Assembly (NCBI GenBank): GCA_030536995.1
Contig: JAUNOY010000001.1
Location: forward strand, 251,275 to 315,274
From: Eubacteriales bacterium
Lineage (GTDB): Bacteria > Bacillota > Clostridia > Lachnospirales > Lachnospiraceae
Reading direction: 5' to 3'
Length of the DNA: 64,000 nucleotides
Part shown: piece by piece, positions 9,455-18,303 of the stretch
Position numbering within the stretch: position 1 is the first letter of the stretch
How the letters are laid out: every line of letters starts with the position of its first letter
Notes under the pieces: generated by a model
Told to the model about the DNA's origin: nothing
The model's input: the letters and a program-made list of their open reading frames with translations, nothing else
The model's database searches: none
Position numbers and translations under genes: made by a program

Positions 9455-9528
9455 TAGCGAGAGGGGGATTCGAACCCTCGACACCACGGGTATGAACCGT
9501 GTGCTCTAGCCAACTGAGCTATCTCGCC
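9455..9528 (-). tRNA. tRNA-Met (CAT), copy 1
   Basis: Apparently identical to the downstream copy over 74 nt, with anticodon CAT. The pair is separated by 31 nt and looks like a recent tandem duplication inside the operon. Confidence 0.93.
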
Positions 9529-9547
9529 ATATCTTTTTTCATAATAA

Positions 9548-9620
9548 TGGGGCCTATAGGGCTCGAACCTATGACCCTCTGCTTGTAAGGCAGATGCTCT
9601 CCCAGCTGAGCTAAGACCCC
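9548..9620 (-). tRNA. tRNA-Val (TAC)
   Basis: A 73-nt cloverleaf with acceptor GGGGTCT/AGGCCCC plus discriminator A, anticodon stem TCTGC/GCAGA and loop CTTACAA (anticodon TAC). It is the first gene of the three-tRNA operon. CCA is not encoded. Confidence 0.95.
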
Positions 9621-9678
9621 ATATCTGCGGTTTCGGTAGTGAAGTGTTTTTTCTTTGCTTCCCTCAACCGACTTCGCA

Positions 9679-9708
9679 AGTATACCATCATTTGACAGCA
9701 ATTGTCAA
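9679..9708 (-). promoter_or_regulatory. Promoter of the tRNA operon
   Basis: Minus-strand TTGACA, 18-nt spacer, TATACT, about 60 nt before tRNA-Val. It is a near-consensus sigma-A promoter, as expected for stable RNA genes. Confidence 0.82.
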
Positions 9709-9770
9709 TAGGTTTTTTGAAATTTTTTTATTTTTTTAATATTCGCGAAAATAGACCTTATATTAGTGTT

Positions 9771-9790
9771 TAAAACAGGAGAAATCCTGT
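9771..9790 (-). terminator. Probable terminator after purL
   Basis: Stem ACAGGA / TCCTGT followed by TTTTAAAC on the minus strand, about 35 nt beyond the purL stop. The stem is short, so this is moderate evidence. Confidence 0.5.
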
Positions 9791-9823
9791 CTTATCGGCA
9801 GGACTTTCCCCGTTCAGAATATT

Positions 9824-12800
9824 TTATTTAAAATATTTCACACCAGACTCAAAGATCTTCAGATCCTGCTCTCCGTAGATGTTCATTGCAACACCATTAT
9901 CACGACGTTCACTATGTGCCATCTTGCCAAGGATACGTCCGTCCGGACTTGTGATACCTTCGATTCCGAAGTAAGAACCATTTACGTTCCATTCTTCATT
10001 GTCGATTGCTACGTTTCCGTTCGGGTCACAATACTGGGTTACTACCTGTCCATTTGCAAAGAGCTTCTGGATCCACTCTTTGTTTGCTACGAAACGTCCC
10101 TCACCGTGAGAAGCTGGGTTTACATATACACCGCCTGCCTCTGCTCCAGCAAACCAAGGAGATTTCTTGGAAATAACCTTAGTGTATACCATCTTGGATA
10201 CGTGACGTCCGATTGTGTTGTATGTCAGTGTTGGAGAATCTGCTGTCTGTCCACAGATCTCGCCGTATGGTACAAGGCCGAGTTTGATCAGCGCCTGGAA
10301 ACCATTACAGATACCAAGTGCAAGACCATCACGCTCATTTACAAGCTTCATAACAGCCTCTTTAATCTTAGCATTCTGGAATGCAGTAGCAAAGAATTTC
10401 GCAGAACCATCTGGTTCGTCACCTGCGGAGAATCCGCCTGGGAACATGATGATCTGTGCATTGTTGATTGCTTTTTCGAAGATTTCAACAGAATCATGGA
10501 TATCTGCTGCTGTCAGGTTCTTAAATACCTTAACATCTACTTCAGCGCCTGCACGCTCAAATGCTTTTTTACTATCGTACTCACAGTTTGTTCCAGGGAA
10601 TACTGGAATAAATACGCGAGGTTTTGCAATTTTATTTTTGCAAACATAGATATCTTTTGGAATGTAGCAGCCGTTTTCGTATGTGCTGTCTTCTTTTCCG
10701 AAGAGATACATGATTGGCTCTTCTACTGGGTTTCCTTCGATATCAAGTTTTCCACCGATTGTCGGAAGACCGGAATCTGTCTTGAATACTTTTTCAAGAG
10801 TATTTTTCCATGTACCGCAAGCTTCATCTAATGTGATTTCTGCATTGCCGTAGGAGAATTTACCATCAGCTGTTACTTCACCGATTACTGTGTAAGTAAT
10901 GGAAAGCTCGCCAACTTTTCCATCTGGAACTTCCATGATGATATCACCAAAGCCTGGTGCAAAGAAGTCTCTTGGATCAAGGTTATGCTCAATCTTCACG
11001 CCGAATGCGTTACCGAATGCCATCTTAGCAACTGCTGCTGCAATACCGTGACGATCAAGTGCGTAAGCAGAAACAACTTTACCAGCCTGGATATCATTAT
11101 GAAGTTTTTCATACTGATCCATGATTCCTGCATAATCAGGAAGATCGTAAGCATCCTTAGGCGCACGCAGCCATACCAGTTTGTTTCCGGCTTTTTTAAG
11201 CTCAGGTGTGATAACATCCTGTAATTTCGCCACATCTACAGCGAAGGAAACAAGTGTTGGTGGTACATCGATTTCATTGAAGGTACCGGACATACTGTCT
11301 TTACCACCGATAGATGGCAGACCGAAGCCAAGCTGCGCTGCATAAGCGCCAAGAAGTGCTGCAAATGGCTGGCTCCATCTCTTAGGATCTTCTGTCATAC
11401 GACGGAAGTATTCCTGGAATGTGAAGCGGATTTTCTTGTAGTCACCACCTGTAGCAACGATCTTAGCAACGGATTCTGTTACAGCGTAAGCAGCTCCGTG
11501 GTATGGGCTCCAGGAAGATAAATATGGATCAAAGCCGTAGCTCATCATTGTTACAGTTTCTGTTTTTCCATTTAATACAGGAACCTTAGCAACCATAGTC
11601 TGTGTTTCTGTCATCTGGTATTTACCGCCATGAGGCATAAATACGCTGCCTGCACCGATGGAACCGTCAAACATTTCCACAAGACCCTTCTGGGAACATA
11701 CGTTTAAGTCAGCCAGTGTTTCCAGCCATTTTGCTCTTACGTCTGCTACGTCTGGGCGCTGTGCAAAAAGGTTACCCTCTTTTGCTGGAATTTCAACTTC
11801 TACAGTTGTCTCCTGGTGTGCACCGTTTGTATCAAGGAATGCACGGGAGATATTTACGATTTCTTTGCCTCTCCAGGAAAGAACAAGACGTGGCTCTTTT
11901 GTAACAACCGCTACTTTTACAGCCTCTAAGTTCTCTTCATTAGCGAAAGCAAGGAATTTATCTACATCTTTAGGGTCAACAACTACAGCCATACGCTCCT
12001 GAGACTCGGAGATCGCGATTTCTGTACCGTCAAGACCTGCATATTTTTTAGGAACTTTATCAAGATCAATGCGAAGACCTGCTGCTAACTCACCGATTGC
12101 AACGGAAACACCGCCTGCACCAAAGTCATTACATTTCTTGATGATCTTACTAACTTCTTCACGTCTGAACATACGCTGGATTTTACGCTCAGTTGGTGCA
12201 TTACCTTTCTGAACCTCTGCGCCGCAGACTTCGATGGAAGCTTCTGTATGAACCTTGGAGGAACCTGTAGCACCGCCGATACCATCACGACCGGTACGTC
12301 CACCAAGAAGGATGATGATATCACCCGGATCAGAGTTCTCACGAATAACAGCACGTCTTGGAGCTGCACCGAGAACTGCACCGATTTCCATACGTTTTGC
12401 AACGTAATCTGGGTGATAGATTTCTTTTACATAACCTGTAGCCAGACCGATCTGGTTTCCGTAAGAGCTGTAGCCATGTGCAGCACCGCGAACCAGCTTC
12501 TTCTGAGGAAGTTTACCCTTCAGAGTTTCTTTAACAGAAACTGTAGGATCAGCAGCACCTGTTACACGCATTGCCTGATATACGTATGTACGTCCGGAAA
12601 GCGGGTCACGGATAGCACCACCAAGACATGTAGCAGCACCACCAAATGGCTCGATTTCTGTTGGATGGTTGTGTGTCTCATTTTTGAAGTTGATCAGCCA
12701 CTCTTCTTCCTTACCGTCAACATCTACAGGAACTACAATACTGCAGGCATTGATTTCATCAGACTCTTCCTGATCCGCCAGTTTGCCCTCTGCTTTAAGC

Positions 12801-13654
12801 TTCTTCATCGCCATCAGAGCCAGATCCATAAGGCATACAAATTTATCTTTTCTTCCTTTATAAAGAACCTTTCTGTCAGCAAGGTATCTGTTGTATGTAT
12901 CAACGATTGGTGCTTTGTAATCGCCATCGTTAAATTTAACATCTGTCAGCTCTGTGGAGAATGTTGTATGACGGCAATGGTCAGACCAGTAGGTATCCAG
13001 TACACGGATTTCTGTCATGGATGGATCACGTTTCTCTTCACCCTTGAAGTATTTCTGAATATGAAGGAAATCCTTAAATGTCATAGCAAGATTTAAAGAA
13101 TCATAAAGCTCTTTTAAATCCTTCTCTGCCATTTTCTGGAAGCCTGTGAACACCTTAACATCTTCTGGATCATCAAAAACAGTTACAAGTGTTTCTGGTT
13201 TCTCCATTCCTGTTTCACGGGAATCTACAGGGTTGATGCAGTGAGTTTTGATTGCTGCAAATTCTTCGTCTGTAATTGTTCCTTCGATTACATAAGTAGT
13301 TGCAGAACGGATAATAGGCTGTGCATTCTCATCTAAGAACTGTACGCACTGTACTGCTGAATCTGCTCTCTGGTCAAACTGTCCCGGAAGATATTCTACA
13401 GAAAAAATGCGGGCACCTTCTGCTGTCTCCAGATTCTCCAGGTATAAATCATCTACAGGAGGCTCTGCGAAAACACCTCTGCAGGCTTTTTCAAAAACCT
13501 CATCGGAAATATTCTCTACATCATAACGGATCAGTTCTCTTACGGCTGTCACGGTTTTGATTCCGAGATAGCTGCTGATCTCATGTTTCAGTTCTTTCGC
13601 CTTTACAGCAAAAGCAGGTTTCTTTTCTACATAAACTCGTCTTACGTTGCTCAT
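9824..13654 (-). CDS. purL: Phosphoribosylformylglycinamidine synthase, single-chain
   Basis: A 1276-aa enzyme for the fourth step of purine synthesis: FGAR + glutamine + ATP to FGAM. It is the large single-chain form. An N-terminal PurS-like region is followed by the synthetase core ('NFKNETHNHPTEIEPFGGAAT') and a C-terminal class I glutaminase domain with the nucleophile Cys in 'GICNGFQAL' and His in 'SHGEGRF'. Many other Firmicutes split this into PurS, PurQ and PurL. AAAGGAG precedes the ATG. It is monocistronic here, divergent from a LysR gene. The only other purine gene nearby is xpt at 17.7 kb. Confidence 0.95.
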   Translation of the reverse strand: MSNVRRVYVEKKPAFAVKAKELKHEISSYLGIKTVTAVRELIRYDVENISDEVFEKACRGVFAEPPVDDLYLENLETAEGARIFSVEYLPGQFDQRADSAVQCVQFLDENAQPIIRSATTYVIEGTITDEEFAAIKTHCINPVDSRETGMEKPETLVTVFDDPEDVKVFTGFQKMAEKDLKELYDSLNLAMTFKDFLHIQKYFKGEEKRDPSMTEIRVLDTYWSDHCRHTTFSTELTDVKFNDGDYKAPIVDTYNRYLADRKVLYKGRKDKFVCLMDLALMAMKKLKAEGKLADQEESDEINACSIVVPVDVDGKEEEWLINFKNETHNHPTEIEPFGGAATCLGGAIRDPLSGRTYVYQAMRVTGAADPTVSVKETLKGKLPQKKLVRGAAHGYSSYGNQIGLATGYVKEIYHPDYVAKRMEIGAVLGAAPRRAVIRENSDPGDIIILLGGRTGRDGIGGATGSSKVHTEASIEVCGAEVQKGNAPTERKIQRMFRREEVSKIIKKCNDFGAGGVSVAIGELAAGLRIDLDKVPKKYAGLDGTEIAISESQERMAVVVDPKDVDKFLAFANEENLEAVKVAVVTKEPRLVLSWRGKEIVNISRAFLDTNGAHQETTVEVEIPAKEGNLFAQRPDVADVRAKWLETLADLNVCSQKGLVEMFDGSIGAGSVFMPHGGKYQMTETQTMVAKVPVLNGKTETVTMMSYGFDPYLSSWSPYHGAAYAVTESVAKIVATGGDYKKIRFTFQEYFRRMTEDPKRWSQPFAALLGAYAAQLGFGLPSIGGKDSMSGTFNEIDVPPTLVSFAVDVAKLQDVITPELKKAGNKLVWLRAPKDAYDLPDYAGIMDQYEKLHNDIQAGKVVSAYALDRHGIAAAVAKMAFGNAFGVKIEHNLDPRDFFAPGFGDIIMEVPDGKVGELSITYTVIGEVTADGKFSYGNAEITLDEACGTWKNTLEKVFKTDSGLPTIGGKLDIEGNPVEEPIMYLFGKEDSTYENGCYIPKDIYVCKNKIAKPRVFIPVFPGTNCEYDSKKAFERAGAEVDVKVFKNLTAADIHDSVEIFEKAINNAQIIMFPGGFSAGDEPDGSAKFFATAFQNAKIKEAVMKLVNERDGLALGICNGFQALIKLGLVPYGEICGQTADSPTLTYNTIGRHVSKMVYTKVISKKSPWFAGAEAGGVYVNPASHGEGRFVANKEWIQKLFANGQVVTQYCDPNGNVAIDNEEWNVNGSYFGIEGITSPDGRILGKMAHSERRDNGVAMNIYGEQDLKIFESGVKYFK

Positions 13655-13780
13655 AGAAAGCTCCTTTCAAATAGTTACCGCTCCTCCCGCTTCTTTTTCA
13701 GAAATCATAGCGGGAAAACAGTATCTTCAACTGTTAAACCTTCAATATTAGTAACGGCATCTTGCACTTTTACTGTCTTT

Positions 13781-13809
13781 ATAGTATCATAAGAAATATC
13801 ATTAGTAAA
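13781..13809 (-). promoter_or_regulatory. Possible purL promoter
   Basis: Minus-strand TTTACT, 17-nt spacer, TACTAT in the purL/LysR divergent region. The -10 is only fair and an overlapping TATGAT is an alternative. No purine riboswitch signature was found in the ~125-nt leader. Confidence 0.35.
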
Positions 13810-13876
13810 ATTAATATATCTTATATCTTTTATTAATTAAACTAATAGGATAATTGTGTTGAAGGGAATGATTTTT

Positions 13877-14746
13877 ATGGATATTAACCTTGAATTGTAC
13901 AAAGTTTTTTATTATGTCGCTACAACTCTAAGTTTTTCCGAAGCCTCCAGACAGCTCTTTATCTCCCAGTCTGCTGTCAGCCAATCTATCAAGACTCTGG
14001 AGACAAAGCTTCAGCATACACTCTTTATACGCAGCACCAAAAAAGTTCTTCTCACTCCGGAAGGTGAATTTCTACTTCAGCATGTAAAACCCGCCTTACA
14101 GCTTCTCGACGAAGGAGAGGCTATTCTCTCCGGAGAAAAAATGCTCAGAGGACAGCTTCGTATCGGCGCAAGCGATACTATCTGCCGCTATTTTCTCATC
14201 GACTATCTGCATCGTTTTCACCAGGCATACCCGGACGTGGGAATTAAAGTCACAAACAGTACCTCTATCGGCTGCATTGACCTTTTGGAAAAGGGACAGG
14301 TAGATTTTGTTGTTTGCAACTACCCCAACTCCCGTCTGGACTTCAAAGCCCGGATACAGACTGTAAAAGATTTCCGGGATGTATTTGTTTGCAACCCCGT
14401 ATATTTTCCCATCGGAAATACTCCTATCGGTCTGGATGAGCTTCTGGGATATCCCATTCTCATGCTCTCTTCCGGAAGCACCACAAGTGAATTTCTTCAC
14501 CGACAGTTTCTTTCCAAGGGACTCAAACTTCTTCCTGAAGTAGAATTAAGCAGCAATGATCTCCTGATTGACCTTGCCCGCATCGGCCTTGGCATTGCCT
14601 GCGTTCCCGATTATATGCTTGCAGATATGAAAAACCTCATTCAAATACATTTAAAAGAGGCTCTTCCGCCCCGGCGTGTCGTTCTTGTGAGCAGTGATAC
14701 CCTCCCGGTATCCCCTACTGCCGAACGGTTCCTTGAGCTTATTTAG
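13877..14746 (+). CDS. LysR family transcriptional regulator
   Basis: A 289-aa LysR-type regulator. It has an N-terminal winged helix-turn-helix (residues ~3-62, 'SFSEASRQLFISQSAVSQSIKTLE') and a C-terminal periplasmic-binding-like effector domain. The start at 13877 is preferred because AAGGGA lies 9 nt upstream; the earlier ATG at 13868 overlaps that SD. It is divergent from purL with ~220 bp between, so it may bind there, as LysR proteins often autoregulate or act on the divergent gene. The effector is unknown. Confidence 0.9.
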   Translation: MDINLELYKVFYYVATTLSFSEASRQLFISQSAVSQSIKTLETKLQHTLFIRSTKKVLLTPEGEFLLQHVKPALQLLDEGEAILSGEKMLRGQLRIGASDTICRYFLIDYLHRFHQAYPDVGIKVTNSTSIGCIDLLEKGQVDFVVCNYPNSRLDFKARIQTVKDFRDVFVCNPVYFPIGNTPIGLDELLGYPILMLSSGSTTSEFLHRQFLSKGLKLLPEVELSSNDLLIDLARIGLGIACVPDYMLADMKNLIQIHLKEALPPRRVVLVSSDTLPVSPTAERFLELI

Positions 14747-14753
14747 CACCGTT

Positions 14754-14781
14754 TTTTCCATAGAGATTTTTCTATGGAAAA
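14754..14781. terminator. Palindrome between convergent genes
   Basis: Perfect 10-bp arms TTTTCCATAG / CTATGGAAAA with an 8-nt loop, lying between the convergent LysR and flavin oxidoreductase genes. A shared bidirectional terminator is likely, although T-tracts are formed mainly by the stem ends. Confidence 0.5.
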
Positions 14782-14809
14782 GCTCTATAAACTATAGGAA
14801 ACTCAAGTA

Positions 14810-15865
14810 TTATAAAAGATTTTGAATCACCTCTGATACAGTTGTGATTTTTTCTTCTTTCCAGGCATCTGCGCCGCAAAATAAAAGTGCTTCATCTACT
14901 TCTCCCCTGGCCGCGTGAATCAGGGCATCTGTAATGCAATACGGAATATCTGCAGGATTGCAGTGCGCCAGACACTGGTGACATTTATGTGAAATCTTCT
15001 CCCCGTTTTTCACACGGGCAAGAAATCTGTTGGCAATCGCTCTTCCCGGCATTCCCACCGGACTTTTCACAATACATATATCCTCTTTCTTTGCATTGAT
15101 ATAAGCTTCTTTATATCGTATGTCTGCATCACACTCTTCTGTTGTTACAAAAGGCGTAGCAATCTGAACAGCATCTACTCCCATTGCAAGTGCTGATCTG
15201 ACCTTTTCTCCGGTGTTCACTGCCCCTGCAAGAGCAACCGGTATTTTGATTCCATATGACTGTTCATATTTTTTTACTGTCTGAAGGATTGCCTTTACTT
15301 CCTCACTGTATGCCTCATCTGTAAACTCCTCCAGCTGCTCTCTCGTAAATCCCAGATGTCCCCCGGCTTTTGGTCCCTCAATCACCAGAAGATCCGGCAT
15401 TCTCTTATACTTCCTGTCCCAGTATTTCAATATTACTTTTGCAGACTTGTCCGTTGAGACAATTGGCGCAATCGCCGTATCTGTCCCCTCTACATATGCG
15501 GGAAGGTCTGTAGGAAGCCCTGCTCCTGAAATAATAAGGTCTGCACCTGCAGCCGCAGCTTCCCGTACATACGCTTCATAATTTCTCGTAGCAACCATGA
15601 TATTAAAGCCTACTATTCCACTCTCCGCCAGATTTCTGGCTTTTTCAAGCTCCTTATGAATTGCACGCAGATTCGCAGTAAGCGGCGCTTCATCGAAATC
15701 CGGCTCTCTGAAACCAATCTGGGCAGTGGAAATAATTCCTACTCCACCTTCCTTTGCCACAGTCCCTGCAAGCTTTCCAAGACTAATCCCAACTCCCATT
15801 CCTCCCTGTATAATTGGATATTTTGCTGTTTTATTTCCGATTTTCAATTCCTTATATACACTCAT
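14810..15865 (-). CDS. NAD(P)H-dependent FMN oxidoreductase (nitronate monooxygenase/FabK-like)
   Basis: A 351-aa TIM-barrel flavoprotein of the nitronate monooxygenase / 2-nitropropane dioxygenase family. It has the N-terminal 'PIIQGGMGVGIS', the central 'GPKAGGHLG' and the phosphate-binding 'GAVNTGEKVRSALAMGVDAVQ'. Relatives are nitronate monooxygenases and the enoyl-ACP reductase FabK; no fatty-acid genes are nearby, so the assignment stays general. The C-terminal part has a small cysteine cluster (CHQCLAHC). The start at 15865 has CAGGAG 6 nt upstream. It is monocistronic. Confidence 0.85.
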   Translation of the reverse strand: MSVYKELKIGNKTAKYPIIQGGMGVGISLGKLAGTVAKEGGVGIISTAQIGFREPDFDEAPLTANLRAIHKELEKARNLAESGIVGFNIMVATRNYEAYVREAAAAGADLIISGAGLPTDLPAYVEGTDTAIAPIVSTDKSAKVILKYWDRKYKRMPDLLVIEGPKAGGHLGFTREQLEEFTDEAYSEEVKAILQTVKKYEQSYGIKIPVALAGAVNTGEKVRSALAMGVDAVQIATPFVTTEECDADIRYKEAYINAKKEDICIVKSPVGMPGRAIANRFLARVKNGEKISHKCHQCLAHCNPADIPYCITDALIHAARGEVDEALLFCGADAWKEEKITTVSEVIQNLL

Positions 15866-15917
15866 AATAAACTCCTGTTCCACTAATTGTTTTTGCTTAA
15901 AATATTTTGATATCCAA

Positions 15918-15945
15918 AGTATATCACAAATCCATAAGTTGTCAA
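15918..15945 (-). promoter_or_regulatory. Promoter of the flavin oxidoreductase gene
   Basis: Minus-strand TTGACA, 16-nt spacer, TATACT, about 50 nt before the start codon. Confidence 0.65.
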
Positions 15946-16006
15946 GTAATGATTGTCATATGATGTAGTTTTTATTACTATATATTTTTCATTTCACTTT
16001 CTCCCG

Positions 16007-16052
16007 AAAAAAAAGTCCTTCTTCCGGGAACATTCCCGAAAGAAGGACTTTT
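16007..16052 (-). terminator. Terminator after mrp
   Basis: Long nearly perfect hairpin (AAGTCCTTCTT...AAGAAGGACTT, with an inner CGGGAA/TTCCCG) followed by TTTTTT on the minus strand. Confidence 0.92.
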
Positions 16053-16069
16053 AAATCTGCTGTATACAA

Positions 16070-16900
16070 TTATTCAGGCATAACCTCTGCTGCCGCCGTA
16101 ATATATTCATTATTGATATCTGCGAAATTTCCACTGTCAGCTGTTGCCGCATAAGAAATATCAATAGGCATTTTACCCAGTACAGGAACATTGAGTTCTG
16201 CTGCAATCTCGTCAATATGGCTTTCGCCGAATACCTTAATTTCTTTGCCGCAGTCAGGACACTTCACGAAGCTGTAGTTCTCTACGATACCAAGCACAGG
16301 AACTTTCATCATATCAGCCATGTTGTATGCTTTCTTTACAATCATCTTAACAAGATCCTGAGGAGATGTCACGATCACTACACCGTCTATCGGAAGAGAC
16401 TGGAAAGCAGTAAGCGGAACATCACCTGTTCCAGGAGGCATATCCACAAACAGATAGTCCAGTTCGCCCCAGATTACATCTGTCCAGAACTGTTTTACCA
16501 TATTGGCAAGAACAGGTCCTCTCCAGATTACAGGGGTATCCTCTGTCGGAAGAAGAAGGTTGATTGACATAACCTTGATTCCGTTGGATGTCTCCATAGG
16601 AAAAATACCGTCATCATTTGCATTTGCCGCACCAGTCAGTCCGTACATTTTCGGGATGGACGGTCCTGTGATATCTGCGTCAAGAATACCGACTTTATAT
16701 CCTTTTGCAGCCATCATATTTGCAAGGGAACCTGTTACGAAGGATTTACCTACTCCACCTTTACCGCTGACGATTCCTACCACATGTTTAATGTCAGAAA
16801 ACTTATTCATTTCCTCCAGAAAGCTCTTTGGTTTGTCCTTCTGGCTGCAGCCTTCACAGCTTGATTTTGTACATGTTGTACTGTTACACTCTTTTGCCAT
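16070..16900 (-). CDS. Mrp/NBP35-family P-loop ATPase (Fe-S carrier)
   Basis: A 276-aa protein with a deviant Walker A, GKGGVGKS, at about residues 47-54, 'MPPGTGDVPLT', and a C-terminal CxxC (CPDCGKE) that in this family holds a bridging [4Fe-4S] cluster between monomers. The N-terminal ~25 residues add a cysteine cluster (CNSTTCTKSSCEGC) that could bind another cluster or metal. The role is Fe-S cluster delivery in the cytoplasm. The start at 16900 is set by AAGGAG 8 nt upstream; a GTG 9 nt earlier overlaps the SD. It is cotranscribed with the CsoR-like gene (20-nt gap). Confidence 0.9.
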   Translation of the reverse strand: MAKECNSTTCTKSSCEGCSQKDKPKSFLEEMNKFSDIKHVVGIVSGKGGVGKSFVTGSLANMMAAKGYKVGILDADITGPSIPKMYGLTGAANANDDGIFPMETSNGIKVMSINLLLPTEDTPVIWRGPVLANMVKQFWTDVIWGELDYLFVDMPPGTGDVPLTAFQSLPIDGVVIVTSPQDLVKMIVKKAYNMADMMKVPVLGIVENYSFVKCPDCGKEIKVFGESHIDEIAAELNVPVLGKMPIDISYAATADSGNFADINNEYITAAAEVMPE

Positions 16901-16920
16901 TTTTCGCACTCCTTTTCTAT

Positions 16921-17268
16921 TTACTTCATGAACCGGTCGATTGCAACTTCCAGTTCTTTAATTGCTTCTCTATCGCCATGCTCCACTGCATCTACAATAC
17001 AGTGTTCGATATGGTCCTGAAGTATAATCTTGCCCGTGTTGTTTATTGCGGATTTCACTGCCGAAAGCTGTATCAGCACCTCGCTGCAGTCACGTCCGTC
17101 CTCCACCATACGCTTAATGGATTCCAGGTGACCGATTGCCCGTGAAAGTCTGTTGATAACCGCCTTCGTATGTGCATGACTGTGATGATGACCATGTTCG
17201 CCATGTGTATGTTCAATCACAGTTCCGTCTTCAAGAATATGCTGATGTTTCTCCTTTGTACCACACAT
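16921..17268 (-). CDS. CsoR/RcnR-family metal-sensing repressor with His-rich N-terminus
   Basis: A 115-aa all-helical DUF156 repressor. The copper-type ligand set is visible: Cys in 'GRDCSEVL', then His in 'LQDHIEHC' and the Cys that ends it, the C-H-C pattern of Cu(I)-sensing CsoR. A 20-residue His-rich segment near residues 19-33 (HTHGEHGHHHSHAH) precedes it and could bind Ni, Co, Cu or Zn. No copper exporter is adjacent; the partner is the Fe-S carrier Mrp. A promoter and an inverted repeat upstream suggest autoregulation. RBS AAAGGAG. Confidence 0.88.
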   Translation of the reverse strand: MCGTKEKHQHILEDGTVIEHTHGEHGHHHSHAHTKAVINRLSRAIGHLESIKRMVEDGRDCSEVLIQLSAVKSAINNTGKIILQDHIEHCIVDAVEHGDREAIKELEVAIDRFMK

Positions 17269-17282
17269 AAACTTCTCCTTTC

Positions 17283-17303
17283 CATCTGAAAGTATCTCAG
17301 ATG
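17283..17303. promoter_or_regulatory. Inverted repeat between csoR-like promoter and start codon
   Basis: CATCTGA / TCAGATG with a 7-nt gap, in the 5' leader of the csoR-like gene. It is a candidate operator for that repressor or a leader hairpin; classical CsoR sites are G-tract palindromes, which this is not. Confidence 0.4.
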
Positions 17304-17324
17304 TTTTCCTCGCACATAACTTAT

Positions 17325-17354
17325 ATTATACCACATCTGTCAAATCTCTGTAAA
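17325..17354 (-). promoter_or_regulatory. Promoter of csoR-like/mrp operon
   Basis: Minus-strand TTTACA, 18-nt spacer, TATAAT. It overlaps the last codons of the upstream 75-aa gene, so the pair has a separate promoter. Confidence 0.65.
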
Positions 17355-17567
17355 GGAACAACGCTGTTTTATTTGAGAAGTTACAATATCAAAGATAATC
17401 GTTCCATCTACAAGAACCGTTTTTTCATAGCTAATGTCTTTTCCTGCAAATTTATTCTTAATATACTCCTCCGGATCCTCAAGCTCCAGTTCTTCCACAA
17501 ACACATCCCTCATCTGATTTCTCGGACATTTGTTAAAAATTTCCCAGATTACTTCGTATTCCTTCAT
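17340..17567 (-). CDS. Small protein of unknown function (75 aa)
   Basis: A 75-aa acidic protein beginning MKEYEVIWEIFNKCPRNQMR, with a following 'EEYIKNKFAGKD' segment. Support for it being real: a strong SD (GGAGAAGGG) 5 nt before the ATG, a near-consensus promoter at 17602-17631, and protein-like composition. I do not recognise a named domain. The single cysteine and lack of signal peptide or membrane segment suggest a cytoplasmic protein. It is divergent from xpt. Confidence 0.75.
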   Translation of the reverse strand: MKEYEVIWEIFNKCPRNQMRDVFVEELELEDPEEYIKNKFAGKDISYEKTVLVDGTIIFDIVTSQIKQRCSFTEI

Positions 17568-17601
17568 TTCCCTTCTCCTTTTCTTTTTGTCCTTTTGCCC
17601 T

Positions 17602-17631
17602 ATTATATATTATTTTCGATTTTTTTGTCAA
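17602..17631 (-). promoter_or_regulatory. Promoter of the 75-aa gene
   Basis: Minus-strand TTGACA, 18-nt spacer, TATAAT. It lies back to back with the xpt promoter. Confidence 0.75.
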
Positions 17632-17638
17632 AAAATAA

Positions 17639-17667
17639 TTGCACTCCGGGCAATTATAGCTTATAGT
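17639..17667 (+). promoter_or_regulatory. Promoter of xpt
   Basis: TTGCAC, 17-nt spacer, TATAGT. Only ~45 nt of leader remains before the start codon, too short for a purine riboswitch. Confidence 0.65.
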
Positions 17668-17717
17668 AGATATAATATCCAAAACCATAAACATACATAG
17701 CCAAAGGAGAGCGAACC

Positions 17718-18290
17718 ATGAAACTTTTAAAAGACCGTATTCTGAAAGATGGTACGATTAAACCGGGAAATATTTTAAAAGTAGACAGTTTTTTGAACCA
17801 CCAGATGGACATAGCGCTCATCAATGAAATCGGTAAAGAATTTAAAGCCCGTTTTTCTGACTGTCCAATTACCAAGATTCTTACTATTGAAGCATCCGGT
17901 ATCGGTATTGCATGTATCGTTGCACAATATTTTAATGTCCCTGTTATATTTGCAAAAAAAACACAGAGCCTTAATCTTGACGGCGAAGTCTATACCAGTA
18001 AAGTAGAATCCTTTACTCATAAGAAAGTTTACGATGTCATCCTTTCCAAGAAATTCCTTGGTCCGGACGATCATGTACTTCTCATTGACGACTTTCTCGC
18101 AAACGGCTGTGCCCTTCTCGGTCTGATTGAAATCGTAAAAGAATCCGGCGCAACCTTAGAAGGCGCAGGTATCTGTATCGAAAAAGGCTTCCAGCAGGGC
18201 GGCCAGATTATCCGCGATATGGGTGTCAGACTGGAATCTCTTGCAATTGTAGATTCCATGACCGATGACTCCCTCACATTCAGAGAATAA
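17718..18290 (+). CDS. xpt: Xanthine phosphoribosyltransferase
   Basis: A 190-aa salvage enzyme that converts xanthine and PRPP to XMP. The PRPP-binding motif appears as 'HVLLIDDFLANGCAL' (residues ~115-129). The N-terminal 'LKDGTIKPGNILKVDSFLNHQMD' is typical of Xpt. In Bacillus it is controlled by a guanine riboswitch; here none is visible. Good RBS AAAGGAGAG. It is monocistronic and ends at a strong bidirectional hairpin. Confidence 0.95.
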   Translation: MKLLKDRILKDGTIKPGNILKVDSFLNHQMDIALINEIGKEFKARFSDCPITKILTIEASGIGIACIVAQYFNVPVIFAKKTQSLNLDGEVYTSKVESFTHKKVYDVILSKKFLGPDDHVLLIDDFLANGCALLGLIEIVKESGATLEGAGICIEKGFQQGGQIIRDMGVRLESLAIVDSMTDDSLTFRE

Positions 18291-18303
18291 CGGAAAAGAA
18301 AAA

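Noticed and set aside
9519-9701. 60-codon frame over the tRNA-Val gene
   Set aside because: It is the tRNA gene and its promoter read as protein.
13655-13876. Purine-responsive leader or PurR boxes upstream of purL
   Set aside because: No convincing aptamer or CGAA-type PurR box pair was found in the divergent region.
17645-17717. Purine riboswitch before xpt
   Set aside because: The leader after the promoter is only about 45 nt and lacks the aptamer core.
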